Counted from the stretch's first letter, positions 1 through 10,759 are shown. The stretch is 64,000 nt of DNA from Marinobacter adhaerens HP15 (GCF_000166295.1 NC_017506.1:1302001-1366000), one strand, 5' to 3'. Notes: generated by a model not told the origin, from the letters alone. Numbers and translations are program-made.

Positions 1-1951
<1,951 letters not shown>

Positions 1952-2049
1952 ATAACACCCAAGACAATTGCGGATGACGCAGAGCCTAACCGCTCAAACG
2001 AAATCAACATCACTCAGTTCCTTCTCGTCCCCCAGTGATCAACCGTTTT

Positions 2050-2165
2050 GCCTGACGACCATAGCGGTCTGGAACCACCTGATCCCATCCCGAACTCAGA
2101 AGTGAAACAGACCAGCGCCGATGGTAGTGTGGCGTTGCCCATGTGAGAGTAGGTCATCGTCAGGC
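2050..2165 (+). rRNA. rrf: 5S ribosomal RNA
   Basis: This is a 116-base sequence whose two ends pair (GCCTGACGACC at the start, GGTCATCGTCAGGC at the end). Inside are the conserved 5S segments CCCATCCCGAACTCAGAAG and CCGATGGTAGTGTGG. It lies about 100 bases after the 23S 3' end, the usual place in a 16S-23S-5S operon. No tRNA is seen between 23S and 5S or after 5S. Confidence 0.97.
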
Positions 2166-2173
2166 TCCTAATA

Positions 2174-2210
2174 CCAAAAACCCCAGCATCCCCGATGCTG
2201 GGGTTTTTTA
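2174..2210. terminator. Bidirectional rho-independent terminator after the rRNA operon
   Basis: A stem of CCCCAGCATC and GATGCTGGGG around a short C-rich loop is preceded by AAAAA and followed by TTTTTT. It can therefore terminate the rRNA operon on the plus strand and the convergent histidine kinase gene (stop at 2233) on the minus strand. Confidence 0.9.
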
Positions 2211-2232
2211 TTGCCTCCAGAAAAGACCTGGA

Positions 2233-2913
2233 TCAGGGCAGCCAGATCTCAAACACACCACCACCGAGGCTTCCACCGTTGTGGAGTTTTATCGACCCAC
2301 TCCGCTTTCCCTCACTGTGCAGTCTGGCAACGGATGAGGCGAAGAACAGCCCGAGGCTGGTACTGCCACTCTTGAAATCAAGGGATTTGAAGTTGAGTGT
2401 TCCCGTGTGCTGCATGTTGTCGGGATATCCCTTGCCGTCGTCTTCAACACCGATCACCAGATAGCCGTCTCTCTCACCAGCGGTAAGCCGGATTCTGCTG
2501 CGGGTATAGCGGATGGCATTGTTGATGGTGTTATTGAGTACACCGGTCAACAGATCCTCGTCGAAAAAGCCGTTTATGTCCTCAGCGTCCACGGAAACAT
2601 CAATGCCGAGCCCTTGCAGAAGAGGGTTGTGTCTGGCCAGGTGTTCCGAGAGGAAATCCGGCACATAGTGCTCCTCAATGTGTGCCGAGAGGTTGTTCTC
2701 GCCAAGCCGGTAGATACCAAGGAGTTGCACCAGATCGTTGTGCATCCGTTCGGCTTCGTACTGCAGGGTATTGAAGCGGGAAGATTCCCCGAGGCTTTCC
2801 TCGTGCTCGCTGCGAAGCTCGTCGAGGGAATTAAGGAGCATGCCAAGCGAGTTCTTCATATCGTGAACGGCTGAGGCAAGTACCATGGAAAAATCAATAT
2901 TCTGGTCTTTCAT
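2233..2913 (-). CDS. Small soluble sensor histidine kinase (HisKA-like plus HATPase)
   Basis: 226 residues from the ATG at 2913, which overlaps the upstream stop codon as ATGA. A start further upstream would overlap the preceding gene by about 90 bases and is less likely. An H-box-like motif, AVHDMKNSLG, places the phosphorylatable His at residue 17. The C-terminal half has an N-box (LNNTINNAIRYT), a G1 box (EDDGKGYP) and a G2-like segment (GSTSLGLFF) typical of HATPase_c domains. There is no transmembrane segment and no PAS, GAF or HAMP domain before the kinase core, so its signal probably comes from a partner protein. It is the last gene of a run with the REC-TPR protein and the CrbS-like hybrid kinase. 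The family assignment is firm; the role is inferred from context. Confidence 0.85.
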   Translation of the reverse strand: MKDQNIDFSMVLASAVHDMKNSLGMLLNSLDELRSEHEESLGESSRFNTLQYEAERMHNDLVQLLGIYRLGENNLSAHIEEHYVPDFLSEHLARHNPLLQGLGIDVSVDAEDINGFFDEDLLTGVLNNTINNAIRYTRSRIRLTAGERDGYLVIGVEDDGKGYPDNMQHTGTLNFKSLDFKSGSTSLGLFFASSVARLHSEGKRSGSIKLHNGGSLGGGVFEIWLP

Positions 2914-4547
2914 ACCATCAGCCCCTTCAGTTTTCGTTGTAAGGCGATATAGCGCCGATGTTGGCGGTGTTGCTCCGGCAGTCCTGCCAGGCGATTCAGG
3001 CAAGTCTGGCAGCGTTTGAGGAGCTCAGCGTCACCGGGACTGTTGTCATTCTCCTTCATCAGCACCTGAACCAGGTTAAGGTTCAGGGCGGCGTGGTCCG
3101 GGACGATTTCCAGAGCCTTTGAAAAGATCTCCACGGCTTCTTGCAGGTTCCCGGCTTCGAACGCTTTTATGCCGTCTCGGTTGAGAGTTCGGGCTTTGAT
3201 TTTCTGCCGGAACCCTACGGGCTCATCAAGGAGGCTTTCAATCTTCTGAAGTATGTCAGGCTCGTTGCTGAACCGCTCTGACATCTCTCGTAACAGCGCT
3301 TTGGCGTCGCTTTCATGTCCGAGTCGAAACAGGGTCTTGGCGTAATCAAGACCCGTTGCGGCATCCAGGGCTGCGGCATTGTCGAGTTCCGGTCTGATCT
3401 TCTCGAGGATTTTGGTCGCCTCTTTATCCTGACCCTGTCCCGCATAAACCCGGCACTGGACGATCTGGCTCCGCAGACTGATACCTTCCTCAGCCTCGAA
3501 TCGTTTTTCCATCTTCTTGAGAACGGTCAGTGCTTCCCTGGCTTTTTCTTTGCCTTCTTCTTCAAGATTGCCCTCGCTGAGGTCAGAAAGTGCCTGGCCC
3601 AAGGCGAGGTAATGCTCTGAATTGTCGTGAATCGAGTGGGTGCCAAGCTCTACTGTGCGCTGCCAGGCCTCGGATGATGTTTCGAGATCCTGGTTGGAGC
3701 CGGCCAGCTGTGCCAGATGCTTTTGCCGAAGTAGGGCATTGGGGGAATGCTCTATGGCTTTCTCCAGTACCTGCTGTGCCTGTGTCGGCCGGCCCTGCCG
3801 TTCGAACCCCTCTGCCAGAAGGTCATAGGCCTCCATGTAGTCCGGATGATTTGCAATAAGCTCTCGCAGGCCGTCTACCGCCTGGTCGAAGCTTCGATTG
3901 GCGAGCAGGACTTTGCAGCGTCCGAGCCTTGCCCAGGACAATTCCCGTTGCGCAAGGACGTCATCGTAGATTTTGAGCGCGTGCGCCAGGTCCCCCAGCT
4001 GGAAATACAGGTCGCCCAGGGTTTTCATCAACCAGGTCTTGTAACGTGGCTGCCGGGGCAACAATTGGAGACAGAGCGAAATGGCTTCCGGGTAGTTTTC
4101 CCGGTCGATTTCCCGATTGATGGGCATGAGCGTGTTGCGCTGGCTGATCAGGGCGCCCAGACGTTTTTCGAGTACAGCCCGGTTTATGGGCTTGGTCAGA
4201 TAGGCATCGGGCTGGTACTCCCTCGCCCCCATGACCATTTCCTTGGAGGTCTCCGCTGTCACCATGAGGAACAGGGATGAGCGCTTCAATAATTTTTTGT
4301 ACCGGAGGTCCTCGAGAATATGCTGGCCATTCTTGCCTTCTCCCAGGTTGAAGTCGCATAACACGACATCCACGTGATTATAGGTACAGTGCTGGATGGC
4401 CTGACTGGCATTGGAAACCAGCTCGATCGTGTCAGCGCCACAACTGCGCAACATCTGGCGAATGGACAACCGAAAATTTTCGAAGTCATCGATCACGAGA
4501 TAGTTGAGCTTGCCAAAAGGATTGACGTCCGCTTTGGTGTCGGTCAT
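2910..4547 (-). CDS. Response regulator receiver domain fused to TPR repeats (no DNA-binding domain)
   Basis: 545 residues. Residues about 14-134 form a CheY-like receiver with the acidic pair D20-D21, phosphoacceptor D65 (in LCDFNLGEG), T97 and K119 (LTKPI), so it should be phosphorylatable. Residues about 140-540 are helical TPR-like repeats (for example GDLYFQLGDLAHALKIYDDVL and the C-terminal AFEAGNLQEAVEIFSKALEI). No helix-turn-helix or enzymatic output is visible, so the output is probably a protein-protein interaction. It overlaps the upstream hybrid kinase gene and the downstream kinase gene by 4 bases each, implying translational coupling and a shared pathway. Which of the two kinases phosphorylates it cannot be told from sequence. 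Confidence 0.9.
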   Translation of the reverse strand: MTDTKADVNPFGKLNYLVIDDFENFRLSIRQMLRSCGADTIELVSNASQAIQHCTYNHVDVVLCDFNLGEGKNGQHILEDLRYKKLLKRSSLFLMVTAETSKEMVMGAREYQPDAYLTKPINRAVLEKRLGALISQRNTLMPINREIDRENYPEAISLCLQLLPRQPRYKTWLMKTLGDLYFQLGDLAHALKIYDDVLAQRELSWARLGRCKVLLANRSFDQAVDGLRELIANHPDYMEAYDLLAEGFERQGRPTQAQQVLEKAIEHSPNALLRQKHLAQLAGSNQDLETSSEAWQRTVELGTHSIHDNSEHYLALGQALSDLSEGNLEEEGKEKAREALTVLKKMEKRFEAEEGISLRSQIVQCRVYAGQGQDKEATKILEKIRPELDNAAALDAATGLDYAKTLFRLGHESDAKALLREMSERFSNEPDILQKIESLLDEPVGFRQKIKARTLNRDGIKAFEAGNLQEAVEIFSKALEIVPDHAALNLNLVQVLMKENDNSPGDAELLKRCQTCLNRLAGLPEQHRQHRRYIALQRKLKGLMV

Positions 4548-7500
4548 GAGCGCTTCTGTTTCAGTAGCTTGTTAACCAGTGCTCTCAGTGCAGCCGGTTT
4601 CACCGGTTTGTAGAGAATCTGGTAGCCCCGGTTGATGGCATCCTCCCGAACTTCAGGCGCCATATAGCCGGTGATAAGTATGCCCGGGATGTTGGCATTA
4701 AGAGCACCGCGAATGCTGTCCATGGCATCGAGGCCGTTCTTGTTATCATCCAGCTGATAATCGGCAAGTATAATATCGGGCCGATTCCCTTCCAGTTTTT
4801 CCATGGCGTCTTCCAGGCTTTCGGCGGCCGTTACGTCACATTTCCAGTTCCCAAGCAACGCGACCATGCCCTGCAGGATAGCCGGGTCGTTATCGATGCA
4901 CAGGAAATGCAGGCCGCCGAGGTTGGATACCCTGCGTGAGCCCGATGCGGGCTTGGCAGAGGTGGTCTCGTTCTGTTCCGGAGCTGCTGTTGGCACGGTG
5001 ATACCGAAGACACTGCCTCGGCCCTGGACGGAATGGACGCTGACCGGGTGGTTCAGCATGCCGCTGATACGGTCAACGATGGCGAGACCGAGCCCCAGGC
5101 CCTTTTTATCCCGGCCATGCTGAAATCGACGAAATTCCTCGAAAATGTGTGCCAGCTGGTCCTCGGGGATACCGGGACCCGTATCCCAGACTTCTATACG
5201 AATATAGCCTTTCAGACGCCGGCACCCGAGCAGAATCTTGCCTTCCGGCGTGTAGCGTATGGCGTTGGACAGGAAATTCTGGACCACACGACGCAGCAAT
5301 TTGGAATCGGAGCGGATCCAGGCCGTGCTGGGCACAACGTGCAGCTCCAGGTTCTGGTCCTTGGCGATTGCTGAAAAGTCGGTTGCCAGGTGGCGCATGA
5401 TCTCGTTCACGGGGAACACCCCGATATCGGGCTCCAACGCACCTGCGTCGAGCTTTGAAATATCCAGCAGGGTGCTGATGATCTCCTCGGCAGCCCCGAG
5501 AGAGCTGTCGATGTGGTCCACGAGATCTTTCATTTCGCCGTCATCGGCTTTGCCGGCGAGGGCAGAGGTGAATAGCCGCGCTGCGTTCAGCGGCTGCAGA
5601 AGGTCGTGGCTGGCCGAGGCGAGGAAGCGTGTCTTGCTCTGGTTCGCCTGCTCGGCCACGGATTTGGCCTTCAGCATCTGCTCATTGATGACCTGAAGCT
5701 CCTGGGTGCGCTCCTTGACCCGCTGCTCGAGATAAATGTTGGTCTCCTTGAGGGCCTGCTCGGTTCTGCGCATGGCCGTGATGTCCTGGAACGTGGTGAC
5801 ATAGCCACCACCGGGTATCGGGCTGCCATCGATGCGTAACACCGTACCATCCGGTCTCTGGCGCTCGTAGGACATCGGCCGTCCCTCACGCATGCTCGTG
5901 CAGCGATCGACGACGATCTCATCAATCCGGCGGGCAGATAGATTGGCATTGGTAAGGTTATAGCGCATCAGATCTTCAACAGGCCGACCGACCCTGACGA
6001 AGCCCTTCGGGTAGGTGAACAGTTCCAGATACCGGTGGTTCCAGACCACCAGTTGCTGCTGGTGGTTAACCACAGACACGCCCAGACTGATATTTTCAAT
6101 CGCTGACTGGAGCAACTCCCGGCTGAAGGTCATGGCCTGGGACGCTTCGTCGACGATGCTGACCACATCCTCGATCTGCATGTCCCGGCCTGTGAGGGTC
6201 GATTCCAGGACCACCCTGGCGGTGGAGGCGCCGATCACCGAGGCCAGTTGGCGCTCGATGTATTTCATCAGATGCGCCGATGCCGGGCGGTGCGGGTGCA
6301 AACGGATGGCGTTACGGCGTTCGTAATTCCGGAAAATGGTTTCCGAGCGTTCTTCACCCATGAACCGGTCGGTTAGCGCCCGGAGGTCGGATGTCAGTAT
6401 TTCGCCCTGCCAGCTCTGGTGCTGCGCGGTTTCCGCTTTGGGCTGCGGATCGTGGAAGAAGGAGGCAATCTGGATCTTTTCGCGGACACGTTGACGGGTC
6501 AGCATCGAAAGTACGATGTACACCAGCGTGTTGATGCCGAGGCTCCAGATAATGCCGTGACTGGTCTGGTCCAGCTCGGACCCGAACAGGGCAGTGGGGC
6601 GCGTCCAGTTCAGTCCCCAGATTCCCTGCTCAATCAGTGTGTCGTTGACCCAACCGGTGGTGGCCAGTGCCGGCAGTAGCAGGGTGTAACACCACATCAG
6701 GAAACCAAGGCCAAGGCCCCAGACGGCGCCCATGTAATTGCCCCGGCGCCAGATAATGCCGCCTACCAGCGCCGGCCCGAACTGCGCCGCTGCCGCAAAT
6801 GACAGCAGGCCGAAGGCCGTCAGGCTGTAGTCTTCGCCGGCCATCCGATAAAAACCATAGGCGGTGAGCAGCACCACAAAGATAGCCACCCGGCGGATAC
6901 TCAGGAGCAGGTAGCTGAGGTCCGTGCGCCGGTTCATGCCCGGTCGGAAAAATTTCAGCAGGGCCGGCATGATGATCTCGTTGCTGACCATGGTGGCAAT
7001 CGCCACGGAACACACGATTACCATGGCTGCAGCCGCTGACCCGCCACCGAGGAACGCCAGTATGGCCAGCCATTCCTCGCCTGCCATGATCGGCAGCTGC
7101 AGTATCAGGATGTCAGGGTTTCCAGCAGAGGCCTCGGGCGACAGCAGACCCGCAGCGGCAATAGGAAGCACAAAGGCGCTGGCTACGATCAGGTAGATCG
7201 GCATCGCCCAGCGGGCAATCTCGAAGTCCCGATGATCGGTATTTTCAACCACCATGACATGAAATTGCCGGGGCAGGCAGATGATGGCGAGCATGGCAAT
7301 GAGCGTCTGGGTAATGAATGCCGGCGCTTCGATACCATCGGTGGTCAGGGTGCCGATCAGGTCCGCGTCCCGGGCCCGTTCAAACAGGTCGCCAAACCCG
7401 CCATAGAGCCCGTAGCCAACGAACAGCCCCACGGCGACGAAAGCCACGAGCTTGATCAGTGATTCGAAGGCCACGGCCTGGATCATGCCCCGATGGTGCT

Positions 7501-8062
7501 CGGTGGATTCCAGGTGCCGGGTACCGAACAGAACGGTGAAAACCGCCAGGGCAAGGGTGATGTACCACGCGGAATCACTCCAGGCCGCCGTGCTCAGCTC
7601 TTCATAGCCTGTTCCGGTAGCCGAGAGCACGTTGAAGCCCATCGCAATGGCTTTCAGTTGCAACGCAATGTAGGGAACACTGCCGATCAGGGCAAAGGTT
7701 GCAATCATTGCGGCCAGGAGCTGGGATTTGCCATACCGGGAGGCGATGAAGTCGGCAATGGAGGTACTGTTATTGCGCTTGCTGATATAGATGATCCGGC
7801 GCAGCAAGGGCGCACCGAACACGAAGACCAGCAAGGGCCCGAGGTAGATGGGGAGAAACCCCAGACCCTCCTGGGTGGCGCGTCCAACGGCGCCATAGAA
7901 AGTCCAGGAGGTGAAGTAGACTGCCAGGGAGAGTGCGTATATGTGTGTGCGTGCCAGGCGCCTGCGATATAACCCGGGGTGTTTGTCGCCGGCCCAGGCG
8001 ATCACGAACAGGATAGAGATGTAGGTGATGGAAATGAGGACCAGCAGCCAGGCACTAATCAT
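4544..8062 (-). CDS. CrbS/MxtR-type hybrid histidine kinase with N-terminal sodium:solute symporter domain
   Basis: 1172 residues. The first roughly 560 are a polytopic sodium:solute symporter (SLC5-like) domain with many hydrophobic segments. Then come a linker, a PAS domain (about 640-770), a coiled coil (YLEQRVKERTQELQVI), HisKA with H819 in SASHDLLQPLNAARLF, HATPase (N-box FLSNAIRYTPEG, G1 WDTGPGIP, G2 KGLGLGLAIV) and a C-terminal receiver (about 1051-1170) with phosphoacceptor D1101. This is the architecture of CrbS (Vibrio) and MxtR (Pseudomonas), which are known to control acetate utilisation genes through a LuxR-type regulator. No such regulator is in this window. The adjoining symporter pair supports a carboxylate-sensing role. 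CbrA-like kinases also carry a symporter domain and are an alternative subfamily. Confidence 0.9.
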   Translation of the reverse strand: MISAWLLVLISITYISILFVIAWAGDKHPGLYRRRLARTHIYALSLAVYFTSWTFYGAVGRATQEGLGFLPIYLGPLLVFVFGAPLLRRIIYISKRNNSTSIADFIASRYGKSQLLAAMIATFALIGSVPYIALQLKAIAMGFNVLSATGTGYEELSTAAWSDSAWYITLALAVFTVLFGTRHLESTEHHRGMIQAVAFESLIKLVAFVAVGLFVGYGLYGGFGDLFERARDADLIGTLTTDGIEAPAFITQTLIAMLAIICLPRQFHVMVVENTDHRDFEIARWAMPIYLIVASAFVLPIAAAGLLSPEASAGNPDILILQLPIMAGEEWLAILAFLGGGSAAAAMVIVCSVAIATMVSNEIIMPALLKFFRPGMNRRTDLSYLLLSIRRVAIFVVLLTAYGFYRMAGEDYSLTAFGLLSFAAAAQFGPALVGGIIWRRGNYMGAVWGLGLGFLMWCYTLLLPALATTGWVNDTLIEQGIWGLNWTRPTALFGSELDQTSHGIIWSLGINTLVYIVLSMLTRQRVREKIQIASFFHDPQPKAETAQHQSWQGEILTSDLRALTDRFMGEERSETIFRNYERRNAIRLHPHRPASAHLMKYIERQLASVIGASTARVVLESTLTGRDMQIEDVVSIVDEASQAMTFSRELLQSAIENISLGVSVVNHQQQLVVWNHRYLELFTYPKGFVRVGRPVEDLMRYNLTNANLSARRIDEIVVDRCTSMREGRPMSYERQRPDGTVLRIDGSPIPGGGYVTTFQDITAMRRTEQALKETNIYLEQRVKERTQELQVINEQMLKAKSVAEQANQSKTRFLASASHDLLQPLNAARLFTSALAGKADDGEMKDLVDHIDSSLGAAEEIISTLLDISKLDAGALEPDIGVFPVNEIMRHLATDFSAIAKDQNLELHVVPSTAWIRSDSKLLRRVVQNFLSNAIRYTPEGKILLGCRRLKGYIRIEVWDTGPGIPEDQLAHIFEEFRRFQHGRDKKGLGLGLAIVDRISGMLNHPVSVHSVQGRGSVFGITVPTAAPEQNETTSAKPASGSRRVSNLGGLHFLCIDNDPAILQGMVALLGNWKCDVTAAESLEDAMEKLEGNRPDIILADYQLDDNKNGLDAMDSIRGALNANIPGILITGYMAPEVREDAINRGYQILYKPVKPAALRALVNKLLKQKRS

Positions 8063-8115
8063 GGTTACGCGTTCCCGACAGTATCAGCAGGTTGGTACAT
8101 CACGCTAACGAGTCA

Positions 8116-8622
8116 TCACTCGGCGCAGACGGTTTCATACAGGGGGTCTCCGGGCTCGAGCAGTTTAAGGTTATCCACTCGCGGGCTTCCGTCAGATCCC
8201 AGAGGTACCAGTTCGCGGGTCGCACAGTTAATGATGTGAACGCGATGAGAAACCGCGTCTGTCATCTTCTGCTCGAAGCGATAGAGGGTAAACCGGACGA
8301 TGTCTTCGCTGCTGGTATCACGGCTGATGCTTTTGGTGTCGACCGTGGAAAATGCGGTGACGTAGGGGAGCACGAAGGTCCATGGGCGCCAAAGGATGCC
8401 GTCGGATTCTGTGCTCACAACCACCGCTTCGTCCGGCAGGCGTGCTTCTTTCTGGTCGAACCAGGTGTATTCCATGTAAATGAGATAGCCGAGCATGCCC
8501 GCGCCGGCGAAAACGGGGATGATCCACTTCGGGGCTTTGTTTCGAGTGGCGGCGCGAATACCCAGTGCAATACCGGCAGCGCCAAGGCCGCAAACTACAG
8601 TAGCGACAAATGTCCAGAACAT
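8116..8622 (-). CDS. Conserved-looking two-TM membrane protein of unknown function
   Basis: 168 residues, family not recognised. Two hydrophobic segments (about 3-22 and 33-51) are separated by a basic loop (RAATRNKAPK). By the positive-inside rule that loop is cytoplasmic and the C-terminal domain (about 52-168) is periplasmic. That domain holds two cysteines (C133, C166) that could form a disulfide. The gene sits between the symporter gene and the CrbS-like sensor gene on the same strand, suggesting a role in sensing or uptake, but this is inference. The ribosome binding site GAGGAAG (plus-strand 8630-8636) is 7 bases before the ATG and directly follows the T tract of an upstream terminator. 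Confidence 0.75.
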   Translation of the reverse strand: MFWTFVATVVCGLGAAGIALGIRAATRNKAPKWIIPVFAGAGMLGYLIYMEYTWFDQKEARLPDEAVVVSTESDGILWRPWTFVLPYVTAFSTVDTKSISRDTSSEDIVRFTLYRFEQKMTDAVSHRVHIINCATRELVPLGSDGSPRVDNLKLLEPGDPLYETVCAE

Positions 8623-8636
8623 ATAATGACTTCCTC

Positions 8637-8673
8637 AAAAAAGAACGGGCTTCCTCATTGAGGAAGCCCGTTC
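8637..8673 (-). terminator. Rho-independent terminator after the symporter gene
   Basis: A perfect 14-bp stem (plus strand 8643-8656 with 8660-8673, loop ATT) is followed on the minus strand by TTTTTT (plus strand 8637-8642). It lies about 45 bases after the symporter stop and only about 15 bases before the ATG of the next gene. Its descending arm contains GAGGAAG, the same seven bases as that gene's ribosome binding site. Confidence 0.88.
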
Positions 8674-8719
8674 AGTATCAACCTGTCAGTTCATCGAACA
8701 AATCAGGCTGAGATGTTGC

Positions 8720-10486
8720 TTAGTGGTCTTGAGCCTGACCGGCACCACGTGGGTAACGGACGCTTTCAACCAGTTCCTGAATCTCAACGGGCGGTTCTTC
8801 AGTTGCGTTGGATACAATGAAGGCTACCGCAAAGTTGACGATCGCACCAATAGCGCCGATTGACAGCGGGGAGATGCCCAGCACCCAGTTGTCCGGAGTG
8901 TCTGGCAGGTTGTTGGTGCCCGGGATGAACAGCCAGCCCTTGTACACGAAGATGTATACCAGGGTGAACGTCAGGCCGCTCAGCATACCAGCGATGGCAC
9001 CGGTGTTGTTCACGCGCTTGGAGAAGATACCCATCATCAGCGCCGGGAACAGGGATGCTGCCGCGATACCGAAGGCGAGGGCAACGACCTGTGCCGCAAA
9101 GCCTGGAGGGTTCGCCCCAAGGTAGGTGGCAACAACGATCGCAACGGCCATCGATATCCGTGCTGCGAGCAGCTCGCCTTTCTCCGAGATCGCCGGATTA
9201 ATGGAACCTTTGATCAGGTCGTGACTGACCGCCGAGGAGATCGCCAGCAACAGACCGGCCGCTGTGGACAGTGCTGCTGCGAGACCACCCGCTGCGATCA
9301 GACCGATGACCCAGCCTGGCAGGTTGGCGATTTCCGGGTTGGCCAGTACCAGGATATCCCGGTTTACGACCAGCTCGTTGCCGTTCCAGCCGCGGGCTTC
9401 AGCCGTAGGCGCGAAGGCTTCGCTGTCGTTGTAAAGCTGGATACGGCCGTCTTCGTTCTTGTCGGTGAACTGGATAAGACCAGTAATTTCCCACTCCTTG
9501 ATCCAGTTCGGACGCTCATCGTACTGGATCGGCTCCGCTGAGGTGCCGTCCGGGTAGATGGTGGTCATCAGGTTCAAGCGAGCCATGGAAGCAACCGCAG
9601 GCGCAGTCAGGTACAGCAGGGCAATGAATACCAGCGCCCAGCCTGCGGACCAGCGTGCGTCAGCCACCTTGGGTACGGTGAAGAAGCGGATGATAACGTG
9701 TGGCAGGCCTGCAGTACCGATCATCAGCGACAGGGTAAACAGAACCATGTTCAGTTTGTTGTCGATATCGGCGGTGTACTCATTGAAGCCGAGGTCGGTG
9801 ATAACCTGGTTCAGCTTGCTGAGGATCGGCATGCCGGAATCCACGTGAGTCGAGAACAGACCCAGACCTGGAATCGGATTACCGGTCAGTTGCAGGGAGA
9901 TGAACACCGCAGGAATGGTGTAGGCAACAATCAGTACGCAGTACTGTGCCACCTGGGTGTAGGTGATACCCTTCATGCCACCCATTACTGCGTAGACGAA
10001 TACCACAACAGCCGCGATCATCAGGCCAACGGTGGAATCAACTTCGAGGAAGCGGGAGAAGGCAACACCGGCACCAGCCATCTGGCCGATAACGTAGGTT
10101 ACAGACGCCACGATCAGGCAGATAACCGCTACGAGGCGGGCATTCTTGCTGTAGAAACGGTCGCCGATAAACTCGGGAACCGTAAACTTGCCAAACTTCC
10201 GCAGGTACGGAGCCAGCAGCATGGCCAGCAGAACGTAACCGCCAGTCCAGCCCATAAGGAAGGTGGAGTTGGCGTAGCCACCGGCAGCAATCAGACCTGC
10301 CATGGAGATAAACGATGCCGCGGACATCCAGTCGGCGCCGATTGCTGCGCCGTTGGTGATCGGATGAACACCGCCGCCGGCAACGTAGAAGTCACTCGTG
10401 CTTCCGGCCTTGGCCCAGATAGCAATTGCGATGTAGAGGAGGAATGAGCCCCCTACGAAAATGATGTTAATAGCAAATTGGCTCAT
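8720..10486 (-). CDS. Sodium:solute symporter, large subunit (VC_2705-like; probable acetate/carboxylate permease)
   Basis: 588 residues with about 13 hydrophobic segments and SSS-family signatures such as TSDFYVAGGGVHP near the N terminus, AAIGADWMSAASFISMAGLI and GLAAALSTAAGLLLAISSAVSHD. It is related to ActP but belongs, by its DUF4212 partner gene, to the two-subunit subfamily that TIGRFAM calls VC_2705-type. An extracytoplasmic-looking loop (about residues 305-380) contains DKNEDGRIQLYN starting at D342, which resembles an EF-hand or dockerin calcium loop. The gene starts 6 bases after the small-subunit stop and is followed by a strong terminator. Substrate is not provable from sequence; acetate or another short carboxylate is likely given the CrbS-like sensor and the DUF294/exonuclease neighbours. 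Confidence 0.9.
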   Translation of the reverse strand: MSQFAINIIFVGGSFLLYIAIAIWAKAGSTSDFYVAGGGVHPITNGAAIGADWMSAASFISMAGLIAAGGYANSTFLMGWTGGYVLLAMLLAPYLRKFGKFTVPEFIGDRFYSKNARLVAVICLIVASVTYVIGQMAGAGVAFSRFLEVDSTVGLMIAAVVVFVYAVMGGMKGITYTQVAQYCVLIVAYTIPAVFISLQLTGNPIPGLGLFSTHVDSGMPILSKLNQVITDLGFNEYTADIDNKLNMVLFTLSLMIGTAGLPHVIIRFFTVPKVADARWSAGWALVFIALLYLTAPAVASMARLNLMTTIYPDGTSAEPIQYDERPNWIKEWEITGLIQFTDKNEDGRIQLYNDSEAFAPTAEARGWNGNELVVNRDILVLANPEIANLPGWVIGLIAAGGLAAALSTAAGLLLAISSAVSHDLIKGSINPAISEKGELLAARISMAVAIVVATYLGANPPGFAAQVVALAFGIAAASLFPALMMGIFSKRVNNTGAIAGMLSGLTFTLVYIFVYKGWLFIPGTNNLPDTPDNWVLGISPLSIGAIGAIVNFAVAFIVSNATEEPPVEIQELVESVRYPRGAGQAQDH

Positions 10487-10492
10487 TCGTTC

Positions 10493-10759
10493 TTACTCCT
10501 CGTGCACGCCGAATTTTTCATCGATCTTGTTCATGCGCCACGCGTAGTGGAAGATCAGAGCGATGAACGTGAGGATGGAACCTTGCTGGGCAAACCAGAA
10601 GCCCAGATCAGTACCACCAATCGGAATACCGGCAAGCATCGGACGGAGCAGAATTGCAAAGCCGTAAGATACCAGGGCCCAGACTATCAGGCTCCCGAAT
10701 ATCAGGCGCAGATTCGCCTTCCAGTACGCTTCAGCATCGTAGCTATGACCTGCTGACAT
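10493..10759 (-). CDS. DUF4212 protein, putative symporter small subunit
   Basis: 88 residues from the ATG at 10759, chosen because AGGAGT lies about 7 bases upstream; an earlier in-frame start at 10813 has no such site. Two transmembrane segments (about 21-43 and 55-75) follow a short polar N terminus with YWKANLRLI, and the protein ends with a charged tail (RMNKIDEKFGVHEE). DUF4212 proteins are known to be encoded next to sodium:solute symporters of the VC_2705 type. The two genes here are 6 bases apart and certainly co-transcribed. Confidence 0.88.
   Translation of the reverse strand: MSAGHSYDAEAYWKANLRLIFGSLIVWALVSYGFAILLRPMLAGIPIGGTDLGFWFAQQGSILTFIALIFHYAWRMNKIDEKFGVHEE

Noticed and set aside
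1952..2049. Possible tRNA gene in the 23S-5S spacer
   Set aside because: No cloverleaf or T-loop consensus (GTTCRANNC) in a tRNA context was found.
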